A stretch of DNA of 64,000 bases from Linum tenue (lineage: Eukaryota > Streptophyta > Magnoliopsida > Malpighiales > Linaceae): assembly GCA_946122785.1 (NCBI GenBank), contig CAMGYJ010000006.1, positions 37,220,066 through 37,284,065 of the forward strand. The letters are read 5' to 3'. Positions within the stretch are counted from its first letter, which is position 1. Each line of letters begins with the position of its first letter. Positions 1 to 10,805 of the stretch are shown piece by piece. The position numbers were made by a program, and so were the translations under genes. Under the pieces are notes generated by a model. That model saw nothing but the letters and a program-made list of their open reading frames with translations. It searched no databases and had not been told where the DNA came from.

Positions 1-460
1 CCATTGAAATCACCCATATACTCAATCTTGGAGATACGATAGCCTAGATTGAGGTGACTGGAATATGGGTTTAGGGGAGGCGTAATCGGAGGCAGGTGGA
101 TAACGACGAATGCCCACAGAAACGAGCTCACTCACCACATTCGATGACCCTAGATATCTATATATGCATAATGACCCTAAGCTATGGGGAGGATTAGTTC
201 CCAAAGTACCTGCTTTTAGCTTTGATCAATCCTTAGATTAGAGTTTCCTCACATCCTCCACTCAAAACCTCAAATACAGATGAACTAATTAGCAACTAGG
301 TGGGAAGTGGGCTAGGGTATCGGGACTCAGGTAAAATACGACCTTGATTACCACTATACGACAATGCCGTTCTAGGTTAAACTAGGACTAGGATGGGGTA
401 GTTGTGGATACGTTCAAACCTCTGACAAAAACCTGCACGGATTGAAGTGAAAAGTGATCA
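1..460 (+). repeat. Athila-type LTR, 3' part
   Basis: This is the 3' part of a long terminal repeat cut by the window start. Positions 1-437 read backwards match about 2655-3060, so the same LTR occurs inverted downstream. It ends just before a tRNA-Asp primer site at 468, which sets the orientation. The exact LTR end is uncertain: CA at about 437 or TCA at 460 are both possible. Confidence 0.75.
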
Positions 461-503
461 AGCTTTTTGGCGCCGTTGCCGGGGATGGGGTAGTTGTGGA
501 TAC
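391..503 (+). repeat. Direct repeat of LTR tail on both sides of the PBS
   Basis: A 21-bp sequence near the LTR end (391-411) recurs exactly at 483-503, directly after the primer binding site. The two copies are 92 bp apart. The second copy sits where untranslated leader is expected, so a piece of LTR tail was probably copied downstream of the PBS. Confidence 0.8.
468..486 (+). other. Primer binding site, tRNA-Asp type
   Basis: TGGCGCCGTTGCCGGGGAT is complementary to the 3' end of plant tRNA-Asp, including CCA. Athila/Tat elements are known to use this primer. It fixes the plus-strand orientation of the element in 1-2650. Confidence 0.9.
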
Positions 504-504
504 A

Positions 505-2651
505 TGCAAGACCTCAACCTCCACCAATGGCAGAACATTAATCTCAAGTACCACCAAGGCCAAGAACAATGGGTTCTTACTCTAGGCCAATTGTGGACAA
601 TGTTCAATCACCCATTCTTCATCCGACGTTGCACAGCAATGATTATGAGATAAATTCAGGCACAATTTCGATGCTTCAAAGTGTGGTTTAAATTCAATGG
701 GATGATGAGTGAAAATGCACCTGCGCATGTCAAGTCATTTTATGAGTTGACGGACGTAATCAAGGTGAATGGGGTCTCTCAAGAGGCTATCCGACTAAGG
801 TTATTCCCATTTACCTTGAATGGAGCAGCCAAGAAGTGGTTGAATAATCAACCACATCACTCTATCACCTCATGGGATGATCTATGCAACAAGTTCTTTG
901 CAAGGTACATTCCACCTTCTAAGACGGCTTTGATGAGAAGTGAGATTACCATGTTCCGTCAAGAGGAAGATGAGTCGTTGTTTGAAGCACGAGAAAGATT
1001 CACATCTCTTCTACTCAAGTGTCCTCATCATGGCATTATCGATCAGTTACAAGTTGAAAGTTTCTATAATGGGTTAATGAAGGAATCATGAAGCCTCATC
1101 TATGCGGCTAGTGGAGGTACCATTCGGAACAAAGAAGTCGGAAAACTTCAACAACTAATCGAAGAGATGGCCCTCAATAGTTACAAATGGGGTGACAGAA
1201 GAAGGGGTAAGATCATATCAAAGGGAAGTTTATTGAAGATCGAAGAACCATCATCTCTATCAGCCCATATTCAAGAACTTTCCAAGAAGATCGAGCAAGT
1301 TGCATCATCAATGAAAGGCAATGGAAAGCAACTTATGAAGTGTGATTGGTGTGGTGACTCGAGTCAAACCATGGAAGAATGCAAGTCAATGATTGAAGCC
1401 TCTATTCAATTCGAGCAATCCAACTTTGTTGGAGGTCAATCCTGAGGAAATAACCCTTATAGCTCGACTTATAATCCGACATGGAGAAGTCACCCAAATT
1501 TCCTTTGGTCTTCTCCGACAGAAAGGAAACCTCAGAGGTTTCAATCTCAAGCTTCAATGTAAAATGCATATCCGTGGCCGAGTCAACCAACATACCAAGG
1601 GACATTTCAAGAACAAAACCGACCCTCCAATGGCCGACTTGCTAAGCTTGAAGACTTGGTAGGGAAATTTGTCACACAATCCAACAAGAAGTTTGAAGCT
1701 ATTGACAAGTTCATAGAAAATACTGCAACCAAATTCTCGAGTTTGAAAGCGGGACAAAGAAATCAACAAGCTTCACTTAAAAATCTTGAAGCCCAACTAA
1801 GTTCATTGACTTAGACTATCTCATTAAGACCTCAAGGAGCTCTACCAGGAAATACTGAGCCTAACCAAAAAGAACAATGTCATGCGGTAACTCTAAGGAG
1901 TGGCTAGTCAGTAAAGGAGATTCCTATACCAACTCCAAGGATCCCGGTAAGAGAAGTTCCTCAAGAGGTTTTGCAAGAAAAGGAGTTAGCTCATGAACCC
2001 GAGCCAACATCGAAAGCCCCTTATCCTGGACGGTTATTTGAAAGCGATCTCCATCATGAATGTGCTCTATGGAAAGATATTTTGAAGCAGTTAAAGGTAA
2101 CCGTCCCCTTCCTAGATATGGTGTTGAAGATCCCAAAATATACTAAATTCTTGAGAGCAATATTGTCGGGAAAGAGGAAAATGGAAGAAGTGGCTATGGT
2201 GTTCGTTAGTGAAGTTTCTTCGGCATCTATTGGTTGTTGAGATTTCCCTCCCATTCTAATAGATATGGGAATCTTCACTATTCCATGCACTTTTGGGAAT
2301 AATTTTTTTTGGAATCCGTTAGCCGATTTGGGTTCTAGCATCAACATCATGCCTACACGTATATACAATGAATTAGATCTTGGACCACTCGTACCTACTT
2401 CAATACAAATTGAGTTGGCCAATAGATCCGTTGTCAAGCCAAGAGGGATCATAGAGAACACCTTGGTATAGTGTGCTAATTTCGTTTATCCGGTAGACTT
2501 CGTGGTTATTAACACGGAGGGGTATGATGCATCTATTATTCTAGACCGACCATTCTTAGCCACGACACGGACTATCATTGATGTAAGTGGAAGCAAGATC
2601 ACCTTAAGGTTTGGTGAGGAGGAAATAAGCTACAAGATGAGGAAACACTAG
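505..2651 (+). pseudogene. Athila gag-protease reading frame, nonsense-broken
   Basis: One reading frame (codons starting at multiples of 3 from 681) runs from gag into aspartic protease. It is interrupted only by stops at 1089, 1443, 1560, 1812, 1905, 2238 and 2469, and ends at 2649. Gag features are a retrotransposon gag core (WLNNQPHHSITSWDDL, about 830-880) and a CDWCGDSSQTMEEC zinc-knuckle-like motif (about 1340-1380). The protease shows LADLGSSINIMP (about 2318-2353, DSG/DTG replaced by DLGS as in Athila) and ILDRPFLA (about 2540-2562). The N-terminal part before 681 is frameshifted. Reverse transcriptase and integrase do not follow; an inverted LTR begins at the protease end. The family assignment is firm and the product is certainly not functional. 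Confidence 0.85.
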
Positions 2652-3387
2652 TTATCATCAGTGGTTTGCATGTATCAACAACTATCCCATCCTAAGCCAA
2701 GTTTAACCTAGGACGAGATAGCCGTATAGTGGTAATCAAGGTCGTCTTCTACTCGGGTCCTGGTACCCTAGCCTACTGTCTACCTTGTTGTTAATTAGGT
2801 AATCGATTTTTGAGGTTTTGAGTGGAGGATATGAGGAAACACTAGTCTAGAGGTTGATCAAAGCTAAAAGCAGGTACTTCGGGAAACTAATCCTCACCCT
2901 AGCTTAGGGATACTATGCATGTATAGATACTTAGGGTTATCGAATGTGATGAGTGAGCTCTTTTCTATGGGGCTTCGTTGTTATTCACACGCCTCCGAGT
3001 ACACCTCCCCTAAAACCATGTTTTAGTCACCTCGATCTAGGGTATCGTATATGGGGCATTAAGCTTATGGCTCATTTCAGTGGACACTATCCACCATCCA
3101 CACCGAGGTTTCATCCTAGGTTTCATCTAGAAAGGCTACCTATAATAGGGGTTCGATCGTCTTAACCACTATAGGCCCCCATTCACTCATCTAACCTAAA
3201 ATCGCCAGATGACGCATACCCGTCTAACCCTAGGACTCCGTACCAAGCGCGGTAGCATAAAGCAGACTAAGAGGGAAGATTGGGGCCATTTGCCCAAGCG
3301 TCATCATTTAGGAAAGAGAGACATTAAGAATCTACTAGACAAACACATTCATTCATTCAAACCCTAAAATATCCATACATACATAAT

Positions 3388-3872
3388 GGGTTAATTGTAT
3401 TGTTGGTCACTGAGATTACAAAAAACGTTCATGTTTGGTCACTAGAAATATTTAAATCCAATCTTGGTCACTCTAATTAATTAAATGGTTCAAATTTGGT
3501 CACTCTCCGTCCAACTCCGTTAACTCTTGCTTATGTGGCAGTCAACTTTTATAGTTGACCGTTAAATATGCGAAGTGGCAATTAAAAAATAATTAATTTA
3601 ATTTTTATACTTTCCACCTCATTTCTAACCGATTGCTGACCGACCCAGAATCATTAGAGAGCTGTTATTAAAAGACACACAAATCAAGCAAATTAACCCC
3701 AACCCAGAATCAAATTCCCCTTTTCTTCTTCTTCTTCTTCTTCTTCTTCTTCTTCTTCTTCTTCTTCTTCTTCTTCTTCTTCTTCTTCTTCTTCTTCTTC
3801 TTCTTCTTCTTCTTCTTCTTCTTCTTCTTCTTCTTCTTCTTCTTCTTCACCCATCCACCATGCAATTAACCC
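3388..3872. mobile_element. MULE-like MITE with 10-bp target duplication
   Basis: The element starts GGGTTAATTG and ends CAATTAACCC, a 10-bp inverted repeat. It is flanked by the direct repeat catacataat at 3378-3387 and 3873-3882. A 9-11 bp duplication is typical of Mutator-like elements. It has no coding capacity and contains a long TTC microsatellite. It lies within the inverted LTR. Confidence 0.8.
3723..3848. repeat. (TTC)42 microsatellite
   Basis: An uninterrupted TTC trinucleotide run of about 126 bp inside the MITE. Strand reads GAA on the complement. It produces a spurious poly-Glu reading frame. Confidence 0.95.
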
Positions 3873-4115
3873 CATACATAATAAACCCTAAAACTAGGGT
3901 TTGGGGTTTAGAACCCCTTGTACCTTAGAGAACTACTACATAAAGGAGGGAAGAAGATACATGGTAGAAATAGAAGAAGACTTGAAGTTGGGGAAGATCC
4001 TCCTTGCTCCTAGATCCTCCTTCTTCTCCTTCTCTTCTTCTCCCTTCAGCTTCTCTCTCTCTAGATACAGAAATTTCACCCAAAATCAGCTCTCTTGAAA
4101 TGGGGAAAGGGGTCT

Positions 4116-4125
4116 TCTATTTATA
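4116..4125 (-). promoter_or_regulatory. TATA-like box of the inverted LTR
   Basis: Minus-strand TATAAATAGA lies in the GC-richer half of the LTR, at a spacing usual for an LTR promoter. Assigned by position and sequence only. Confidence 0.4.
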
Positions 4126-4372
4126 GGCATTCTAGACTTAGAGAAGTTTGCGGCCTGAGGCAGGGAGGTCGTGGGCGGGATCTTCTGAGGATAGGACGTG
4201 ATCTCAAGACGACGTCATCATGGCCTTCTAAAGGGGGAAGATCGCGGGATGACTTCGTGGTCCCGATCCTTGAGTAGTGACCGTGATCTTCCACCCGGGA
4301 AAAATGAATGTTGGCCGTGAAGGGAAACTCTCTGCTTCTCCAAGGTTCCTTCCACGCGAAGTTCATTTGTAT

Positions 4373-5907
4373 TCTCATAATTTATAGAGAAGGAAATGGT
4401 AATGCATATGATTTTTTTTCTTTGTATGAGAATAGGAGGCAGGAGTTACACGAGGCAACGATTAGATGACAAAATTTTGAGCAGTTGTAACATATTTTTG
4501 CCTGTTAACGAAAAAAGTTCATCTGATCATTGTGAAGATGAGGTGAACCAAGCCGAGGGTTGTCGACTGCTCCCTCTTTCTCCTTGAGTGAATGTATTTC
4601 TTCTTTGTTTTTCAAGGAGAAAGGTCGTCATATACTTTTATTTAAATATATAAAATATAATTAGAAGGGTTCGTTGGTTGAACTTAGGGCATACCTCATT
4701 TGATTGAATAATTGATCGTTTTTCTTGAATGCCTATTGCAATTCGATTTCTTGAATGTTGAAATAGAAAGAAGAGTTGTGATGGTTGTTTATTATATTTT
4801 ATGTTCATGATTGACATGCTACTAGCTAGCAATACAATGATGATCTGTTTAGTAATTAGTAGGTAGCAAAGAGGTTATAAGTAGAAGGGAACATAATTGG
4901 GGTTTTATAAAAGTCGCGAAGAAGAAAGAAAATGATAATGGTGGTTTCTCGGTTGTCTATTTCGATGTTTTTTATAATTTCTACATGTTTGCGGTGACAT
5001 TTGTTTGTTTCATTAAGGTGAATTTTTCCGCATTGAATCCCTGACTAAAGCTTGATTTTGACATGATTGTTTTCTTACAAACTACTATTTGGATTGATGC
5101 ATATATTCAGTTCACAAATGAGGAATCTGCATGATTAAATGAGTTGAGTTGTATTGAAGGCTGCTCCTTTCATTATTTTTCTATGTTGTTATTAGGTAAA
5201 AATCACAATTCTTTTCTGCATGAGATATGTAGCTCTCTACAAAATATTTAGTATTTAAGTATATGCAGTTTAATTTGCTGAAAATATTGCTTTAATAAGT
5301 TTGTGACAGCTGATAGTTTTGTTTGTGGTTGGTTTTCTAGAACATTTTAAGGTAATTAAACGAGTACGTGGAAGATTGATGGACGTGGATGCTAATGAGT
5401 TTCCTTATTATTCCAAAGTTGTATGTGTAAGTGATAATACACGATATTCATGGGATTTAGATCGGAATATTTTCTATTATCGTATACCAACATATGAGAA
5501 GGCAGAGAAAACAAAAAGCTCTTCGCTTATTTTTTATTAATTGAAGCATATTTTCTTATTCTAACTTCTTCTTTTGTTGCTGTAAATTTTTTAACTTCTT
5601 TATCATAATTGTTTGCTAAAGAATGAATAACTCTTATGTTTATAATCTTAAAGGCCGACTTCGATAAAAAAAAGTTCTAAATAAATAAAGAACAATCTAC
5701 AAAGAGCTCAGTTAATAAAATTAAAATGTTCATAAATAAACAAAAGGTATAAAAGTATGAAACAATACTTGAAATAAGGTAAGTGAGATTTACAATTCCA
5801 TATATATTACCTTAACAAACATAAATGATAATAACAATTAGAATACTATAACGAATTATAAAATAACCAAACAAAATACACTGCCCAACGGGCGGGTAAA
5901 AAACTAG
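4373..5907 (+). mobile_element. Candidate Helitron, 3' end recognisable
   Basis: The right end GCCCAACGGGC (5883-5893, GCCC/GGGC stem with an AAC loop) followed by ggtaaaaaa and CTAG (5904-5907) before T has the form of a plant Helitron terminus. The stem is short. No 5' TC terminus flanked by A was found, so the left limit is set only by the end of the LTR. No Rep/helicase sequence is visible, so any element would be non-autonomous. Confidence 0.45.
5319..5540 (+). other. Unrecognised 73-codon ORF inside the Helitron candidate
   Basis: An open frame ending TAA at 5538-5540 with mixed composition (basic GRLMDVD region, then a YYRIPTYEKAEK region). I do not recognise it. It could be a captured exon, as Helitrons often carry them, or chance. 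No similar copy occurs in the window. Confidence 0.15.
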
Positions 5908-7508
5908 TTATATAAGATTAGTAATGAGTCAATGGATGAGTTGGTTATTTAATTTTTGAGTATGATAAATTGTGTAGGTAAGTTGGGTAATTGAAATAGA
6001 TAATTAAATGTATAAGGGGTGAAATTATTGACTTATTAGACTTTGGCTTACGGTCCATATATGGTAATATGATTAAGAGGCTAGTAATGGGTTATTAATA
6101 AACTAAGTAGTTATAGTGTTTGTGAGATAAGTATATGACCTTTATCAATTGATCGATGGGAGTTATTAGTAAAATAACATCACAATATGTTTACTGAATC
6201 TTAAGTTAAACTACATATATAGGATGTTATATCATAATTAGTTATTCGGTGATTTAATTTGAATAAGAGTATTAGAATTACAGTAACGATTTTAATATAT
6301 TAAATTGATGAGTATGGCGGTATATCAGTCTTGCACATCTTGTAAAGTAGTCCCACGTCGAGAAAACCGTCGCTAAGAATCCAAAACCCAATCAATCTAA
6401 CATCGGTATTCGCCATAGGTCGACAAGGCGAACCATCTCCTCTAGAGCATTGACCCTTTGAGTTGGTGGCTAAATGACCAGGTCGACCGACTTAAGCTAA
6501 TAAGGTGCGTGGTTTGAGGGGGCATTAGTTAGTATTCCATTCTGAGTTATTTATGCTGCATGTTGCTTGAATTAATTGATATGTCTTTAAATGCTATTTA
6601 TGCTTGAGCTATGTGTTTTTGAGATTCATTTCCAAGTTTATGAATTATGTTCATTTCTGAAGCATAGCATGGCATGGCATTGCATCACAAAGTTATGTTT
6701 TAAGACAAGACGATACAAGTTATGTTTTAAGTATGCATACCATGATCATGTTTCATGGATACATATGTTTTAAGCAAGTCAAGTTACTTTTAAAAGAAGT
6801 ACGATTTTATAAGTTAAGCAAGTCATAAGATTGGATCTCCCATTGAGTGGAGGATCATCATGTCAAGCAAGTAGGTTGAGTAAGTAGGCAAGATTATGTT
6901 TTAACCCTTGCTTAGCTAGCCGCACGCGATCACCTCATGTTATGATTAAGGAGGTTATGAACCCCACTCCTGGGTAATAAGGAGGTTACGAACCCTACTC
7001 CTGGGTAATACGATCATGTTTAAGTAATTTCGGTGATCGTGGTGGCATGCTAGTTAAGTTGAGCTCGGGGCCCCTTTTCGTAAAAATGTCTATTTCAAGA
7101 AAATCATTTACAAGTTATGTAAGCATTTTCATACACGAGCATTTTCACTCATTACGAGTGTTGGTTCATTTTATATATTATGTCAAGAATGAAATTAAGA
7201 TTAGGACTGACCCCAATGCCCGCATTCAGGAATCATAGAAGCACATAAGCACTCATATGGATTCAGCGATTCATCATTGGCTCCAAAGCACTCCAGAAGG
7301 AAGAAGTTAAGTTCAGTACTTTAGTGGGACGAGAGACTTGATGTGATTTTACGATGAAGATTTATTAAGACTAATATCTCAAGGTTATTCCTGTTTTAAG
7401 TATTGTTAAATGTACGAGGTTTCCGCTGTTATTCAAAGCATTTTAATATTCATTACTTTTCAAGGGTATTTTGGTAAAAGTAGTACCCGGCCGGGTTAGG
7501 GTGTTACA
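5908..7508. repeat. LTR of a Ty3-type element ending GGGTGTTACA
   Basis: The right end ggttagggtgttaca mirrors the TGTAACACCC starts of Ty3 (chromovirus) LTRs. The body is AT-rich with a GC-richer zone (6340-6540) and a short tandem repeat. No adjoining internal domain is visible, so it is an isolated LTR or fragment. Orientation cannot be fixed because both ends of such LTRs carry the same short inverted repeat. The left border was placed at the Helitron terminus. Confidence 0.45.
6948..7008. repeat. 30-bp tandem duplication in the LTR
   Basis: Two adjacent copies of a unit reading taaggaggttaygaaccc, then cactcctgggtaa, differing at two bases. Confidence 0.85.
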
Positions 7509-8156
7509 GAGAAGTCGCAGGGAAAGGTGTTTTTTTTAATAAGGAAAGGATAAGGGTTAACCTATGTATTTTTTGTTTCTTTCATTCGGAGAGAAGAGAA
7601 TAAGACAATTTTTCCCCCTTCTCAATTGATTAAAGAAAAGAAAAAACATTGTTAATAATATTAAATTTTTGGTTACCGAAAAGCAGGTTGGGATGGGAGG
7701 GAATTTTCAATTTTGAATCAAATATTGGGGGAGGGGGTATTCAAAAGTTGGGGGGATTTTTTTTAAAATGGGTTTGGAAGGGAATTTTAGAGCAAATATT
7801 TGGGGTTTATAAAATCAAATTAAGATGTACATTTGAATATGATATATTTAAGATGTACATTCACAAGTTAAATTAATTGTTAAAATCAAATTAATTAATA
7901 AACTATAAAAACCAAAATATTTATCACAAAGCATAACCATGAAGAAATCCTAACCCTAAACCCTAAGCCTAAGCCTATAACGCCATTTTAAATCTGAAAC
8001 CTAAAACTAACCTTAACCATCAACCATACATTATCCTAAATCACAACATTAAGTAATTAACCCTAAAACTAACCTCAACCCTTAACCATAAGTCTATAAC
8101 CCAAACAGGCAAACACTGAACTCTAAACCATGTCCCTATACGACTATACCTTATAC
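7509..8156. other. AT-rich spacer with a short telomere-like tract
   Basis: No gene seen. At 7951-7975 the sequence taaccctaaaccctaa is followed by degenerate CCTAAG units, resembling the plant CCCTAAA telomere repeat but only two perfect units long. Degenerate copies continue to about 8110. Confidence 0.5.
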
Positions 8157-8492
8157 TATAGATATATGTTATGAAATTGTTGGTATAAGCTATAACGTAT
8201 GTTATGTGAAGAATGTAAGTTGAGTCAGTTTTATATTCGGTTATTGAGAAGAACATACGTCCTATGACTCCAAACTCTAAACCACGAGTCCACTACCATA
8301 TACCCTATACACTAACCTTAAACCATGAACTATAGTTATGTATTATGAAATTGTTGGTATAAAGTATAAACTATAACGTATGATATGTGAAGAATGTTAG
8401 TTAAGTCAATTTCGTATTCAGTTATTGAGAAGAACATACGTCCTAATCCTCCAAACTCCAAACCACGAGTCCACTACCGTATACCCTATACA
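8157..8492. repeat. Two-copy tandem repeat, 174-bp offset
   Basis: 8157-8312 and 8331-8492 are similar along their length, each ending accacgagtccactacc.tataccctata. They share gttatgaaattgttggtata and a gaacatacgtcct block. Family unknown. Confidence 0.8.
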
Positions 8493-8985
8493 TCATAGTT
8501 AGTAAATACTCCGTTTAATAACACGTATACATATTGATTTATTTATAAAAGTAATTAGTTTTATATCTTTATAACTATTAACGTACTATTAAACGTAACA
8601 TTAATTAAGAGATGAAGTATAATACCCGTAAGTATTTTATACGTAACTTTCTCGTATCGTATTTTACTAACTATGCTATACATTAAGTGAATTTTATGTA
8701 TAAGTTGACATAAAATAATTTTTAAGGATGGTCAATGTGAACCATTTATTACAATCTAACTTTTTATTTTAAAATTCAGTTGAACCATGTAAGTTGAAAT
8801 GGAAAGACAATAACAGAAGCCAACTAGTCCACATAATTAATTTGTTATAATTCGAACTTGTTCTTTACTGGTTCAATTGAAAGGTAGATAGACCAGAAAA
8901 GTAAAAAAATAATAGGCCAAGTCACGTAAACTTTATATATTATCTACATATAATATTAATGCACAAAAATATATTATGTAGTATT
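8493..8985. other. AT-rich sequence without recognisable genes
   Basis: About 490 bp of AT-rich DNA. I see no coding frame, terminal repeats or tandem structure. Confidence 0.4.
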
Positions 8986-8989
8986 ATTC

Positions 8990-9258
8990 GTGCCAGTCGG
9001 GCGGGTTCGGGTTGGGTTAATCGGATTCGGGTTAGTCGGGTTACGGGTCAAGCGGGTTGCGGGTTAAGTGGGTTGCGGGTCAAGCGGGTTGCGGATCAAG
9101 CGGGTTCGGGTCAAGCGGGTTGCGGGTCAAGCGGGTTGCGGGTCAAACGGGTTGCGGATCGGGCGGGTTGCGGGTCTTTGACTTTTAGTCCAATCGAGTT
9201 GCGGGCGGGTCGCAGATCGGGTTGGTTGGGCGGGTTACTCGGGTCGGGTCATGTTTTG
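8990..9258. repeat. G-rich minisatellite
   Basis: An array of degenerate 15-16 bp units built on gcgggtcaa and gcgggtt, about 16 units long, bordered right by gtcatgttttgacacc. The plus strand is G-rich with many GGG triplets, so G-quadruplex formation is possible. The 118-codon open frame over it is repeat-derived and not a gene. Confidence 0.85.
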
Positions 9259-9395
9259 ACACCTATAACTACTACTACTAGAGATAGAATATTTAAGGTA
9301 CGAAAATTAAAATGAAAATAAAGCGATAATTAAACATTATTTTAATTTAAATAAAGAAAAGAAAAGATAGAACTTAGGCCCTGGATGCCTAGAAC

Positions 9396-10805
9396 TCATT
9401 CCTCCTCAGAGTGTCCTTCTTCTTCATCATGGGAAATTGCTAAAGGGTAGGAGCGGTTGAATGTGGCCCGTACATCTTCGATCGGAATGTTCATCTTCTC
9501 CATGATCGCGTGGACGCACGCCATAATGTGAAGCCGTGCCTTCTTCTCCCTTCGTTGGTTTTGAAGTATAGTCGCTATCATAGCCTCAATTCTATAATCT
9601 CTTGCAATGTTGCTCGGTGGGTGAACCAGTTGAAAAGTGGGAATAAACACCTCTCCTCCTTTATGCACGCTCTCCTCTTGGTCTTCCTCGATTGTCAATC
9701 CTCTTCGACCCCTTGCCCTCCTAGCTTCCAGAAGACGGATTACGGTTCCTCCCATTTCCAATGTATTGGTGGCTGGGAATGGGAATCCCCGCACACCCCA
9801 TATGCCATCATATTTCATGTGTAGCAGCTCAAGCTTCAACTTCAAGACATCAAAGGAAATAGGAACGGTCCTTCGATCCAATCGATATTGTATAGCTCCA
9901 AAGTCGACTTGGAAATATTTGGCAAGTCAGGTGACGTACACTCTTTCGTGGAGTGAGGCAAGTCGGTGATCCATCTCGTAACGCTTGAAAATGGATAAGA
10001 TTGATAGGCAGTGGTGGAGAGATTGTAGGAGGCGCATGGTATGAAATAGGATGATGTCTCGGGCGGTGAGATTGCCCTTGCTTCGATTCATTCCTCCCAC
10101 AGACCTAGCAATCACGTGGTCAATGAGTCGCCACTCTGGTTGCACCTCACTGAATTTTGATAGTCTCACATCCCATTGTCGGCTCTCAGGTTTATTGACT
10201 TCAGACTGATAGAAGGCATTGAAACAAGGGAAGTTGGATTCCCTTGTCAAGGTGGTGAAATCATTAGGTGAATCAATGAAGCCCGTCGGGTAGATGTCCA
10301 TTGCTCTAGTGAACTCCCGTATGGACATGTGACGACACTCTCCTCCGAGGTTAAACTGAATTTTATCCTCAACGTTGCCGGAACCCCTCATGTCTCGAAT
10401 AGTGAGTGTACTAATAATCGCAAGAGCAAGCACCCGATATATATGTTCTTGAATAGAGAGCAAGTTAAGCCATTCCAATTTCTGTACTTTAGAGCGGATT
10501 GCATCTTCAATTCCAAGTTGGGTGAAAAGAATCCAATTGAGACAAGTACTTTCGTCTAAAGGTAGCCCTTGAAGCCACAGAAGTTTGATCTTGAATTGCT
10601 CGGGTACATGCTCTAAAAAGTAGTGAGTGATGTGCTCTACGCCGCCTTCTTCATATTGAGGGACTACCCATGATTGATGTTCAAGTTGTAATGGTGGATG
10701 AGTTTCTTCTACAACCACTTCCTTTGACTTGGACTTCGTTGTTTTCTTCTTTTGACCTTGCCGAGGACGAGATGTTCGAGAGGAAGAGCTCTCATCATGA
10801 GTCAT
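9396..10805 (-). pseudogene. Athila env-like ORF (ATHILA ORF-1 type), one stop
   Basis: A 470-codon frame starting ATG at 10805, broken by one in-frame TGA at 9929-9927 and ending at 9396. It starts Ser/Lys-rich (SSSSRTSRPRQGQKKK), followed by an alpha/beta-looking domain with Trp and Cys positions typical of the putative plant transposon protein family. It ends in an acidic tail (HDEEEGHSEEE). In Athila elements this ORF lies downstream of pol and is often called env-like; its role is unknown. I see no clear signal peptide or transmembrane segment. The single stop would be CGA before a C-to-T change. It is the best-preserved copy of this ORF in the window. Confidence 0.8.

Larger units (their letters stand above)
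2650..4372 (-). repeat. Inverted Athila LTR carrying a MITE
   Basis: Read on the minus strand this matches the LTR at 1-437 and the solo LTR at 28592-30149, for example the block around 3900-4050 against 29370-29500. Relative to the solo LTR it lacks about 500 bp at the right (5') end, where unrelated sequence starts near 4372. It faces the plus-strand element, so gag-protease lies between inverted LTR arms. A MITE (3388-3872) was inserted later. Confidence 0.75.

Noticed and set aside
3693..3875. Open frame coding almost only Glu on the minus strand
   Set aside because: It is the complement of the (TTC)42 microsatellite in a MITE.
7951..7975. Interstitial telomere
   Set aside because: Only two perfect CCCTAAA-type units; the rest is degenerate. 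It is too short to claim telomeric origin.
8959..9315. 118-codon Arg/Gly/Val-rich ORF
   Set aside because: The repetitive protein follows from the G-rich minisatellite; there is no independent evidence of coding.
9396..10805. True retroviral envelope gene
   Set aside because: No signal peptide, transmembrane segment or furin-like site could be seen. The frame fits the ATHILA ORF-1 family, whose env role is only positional.
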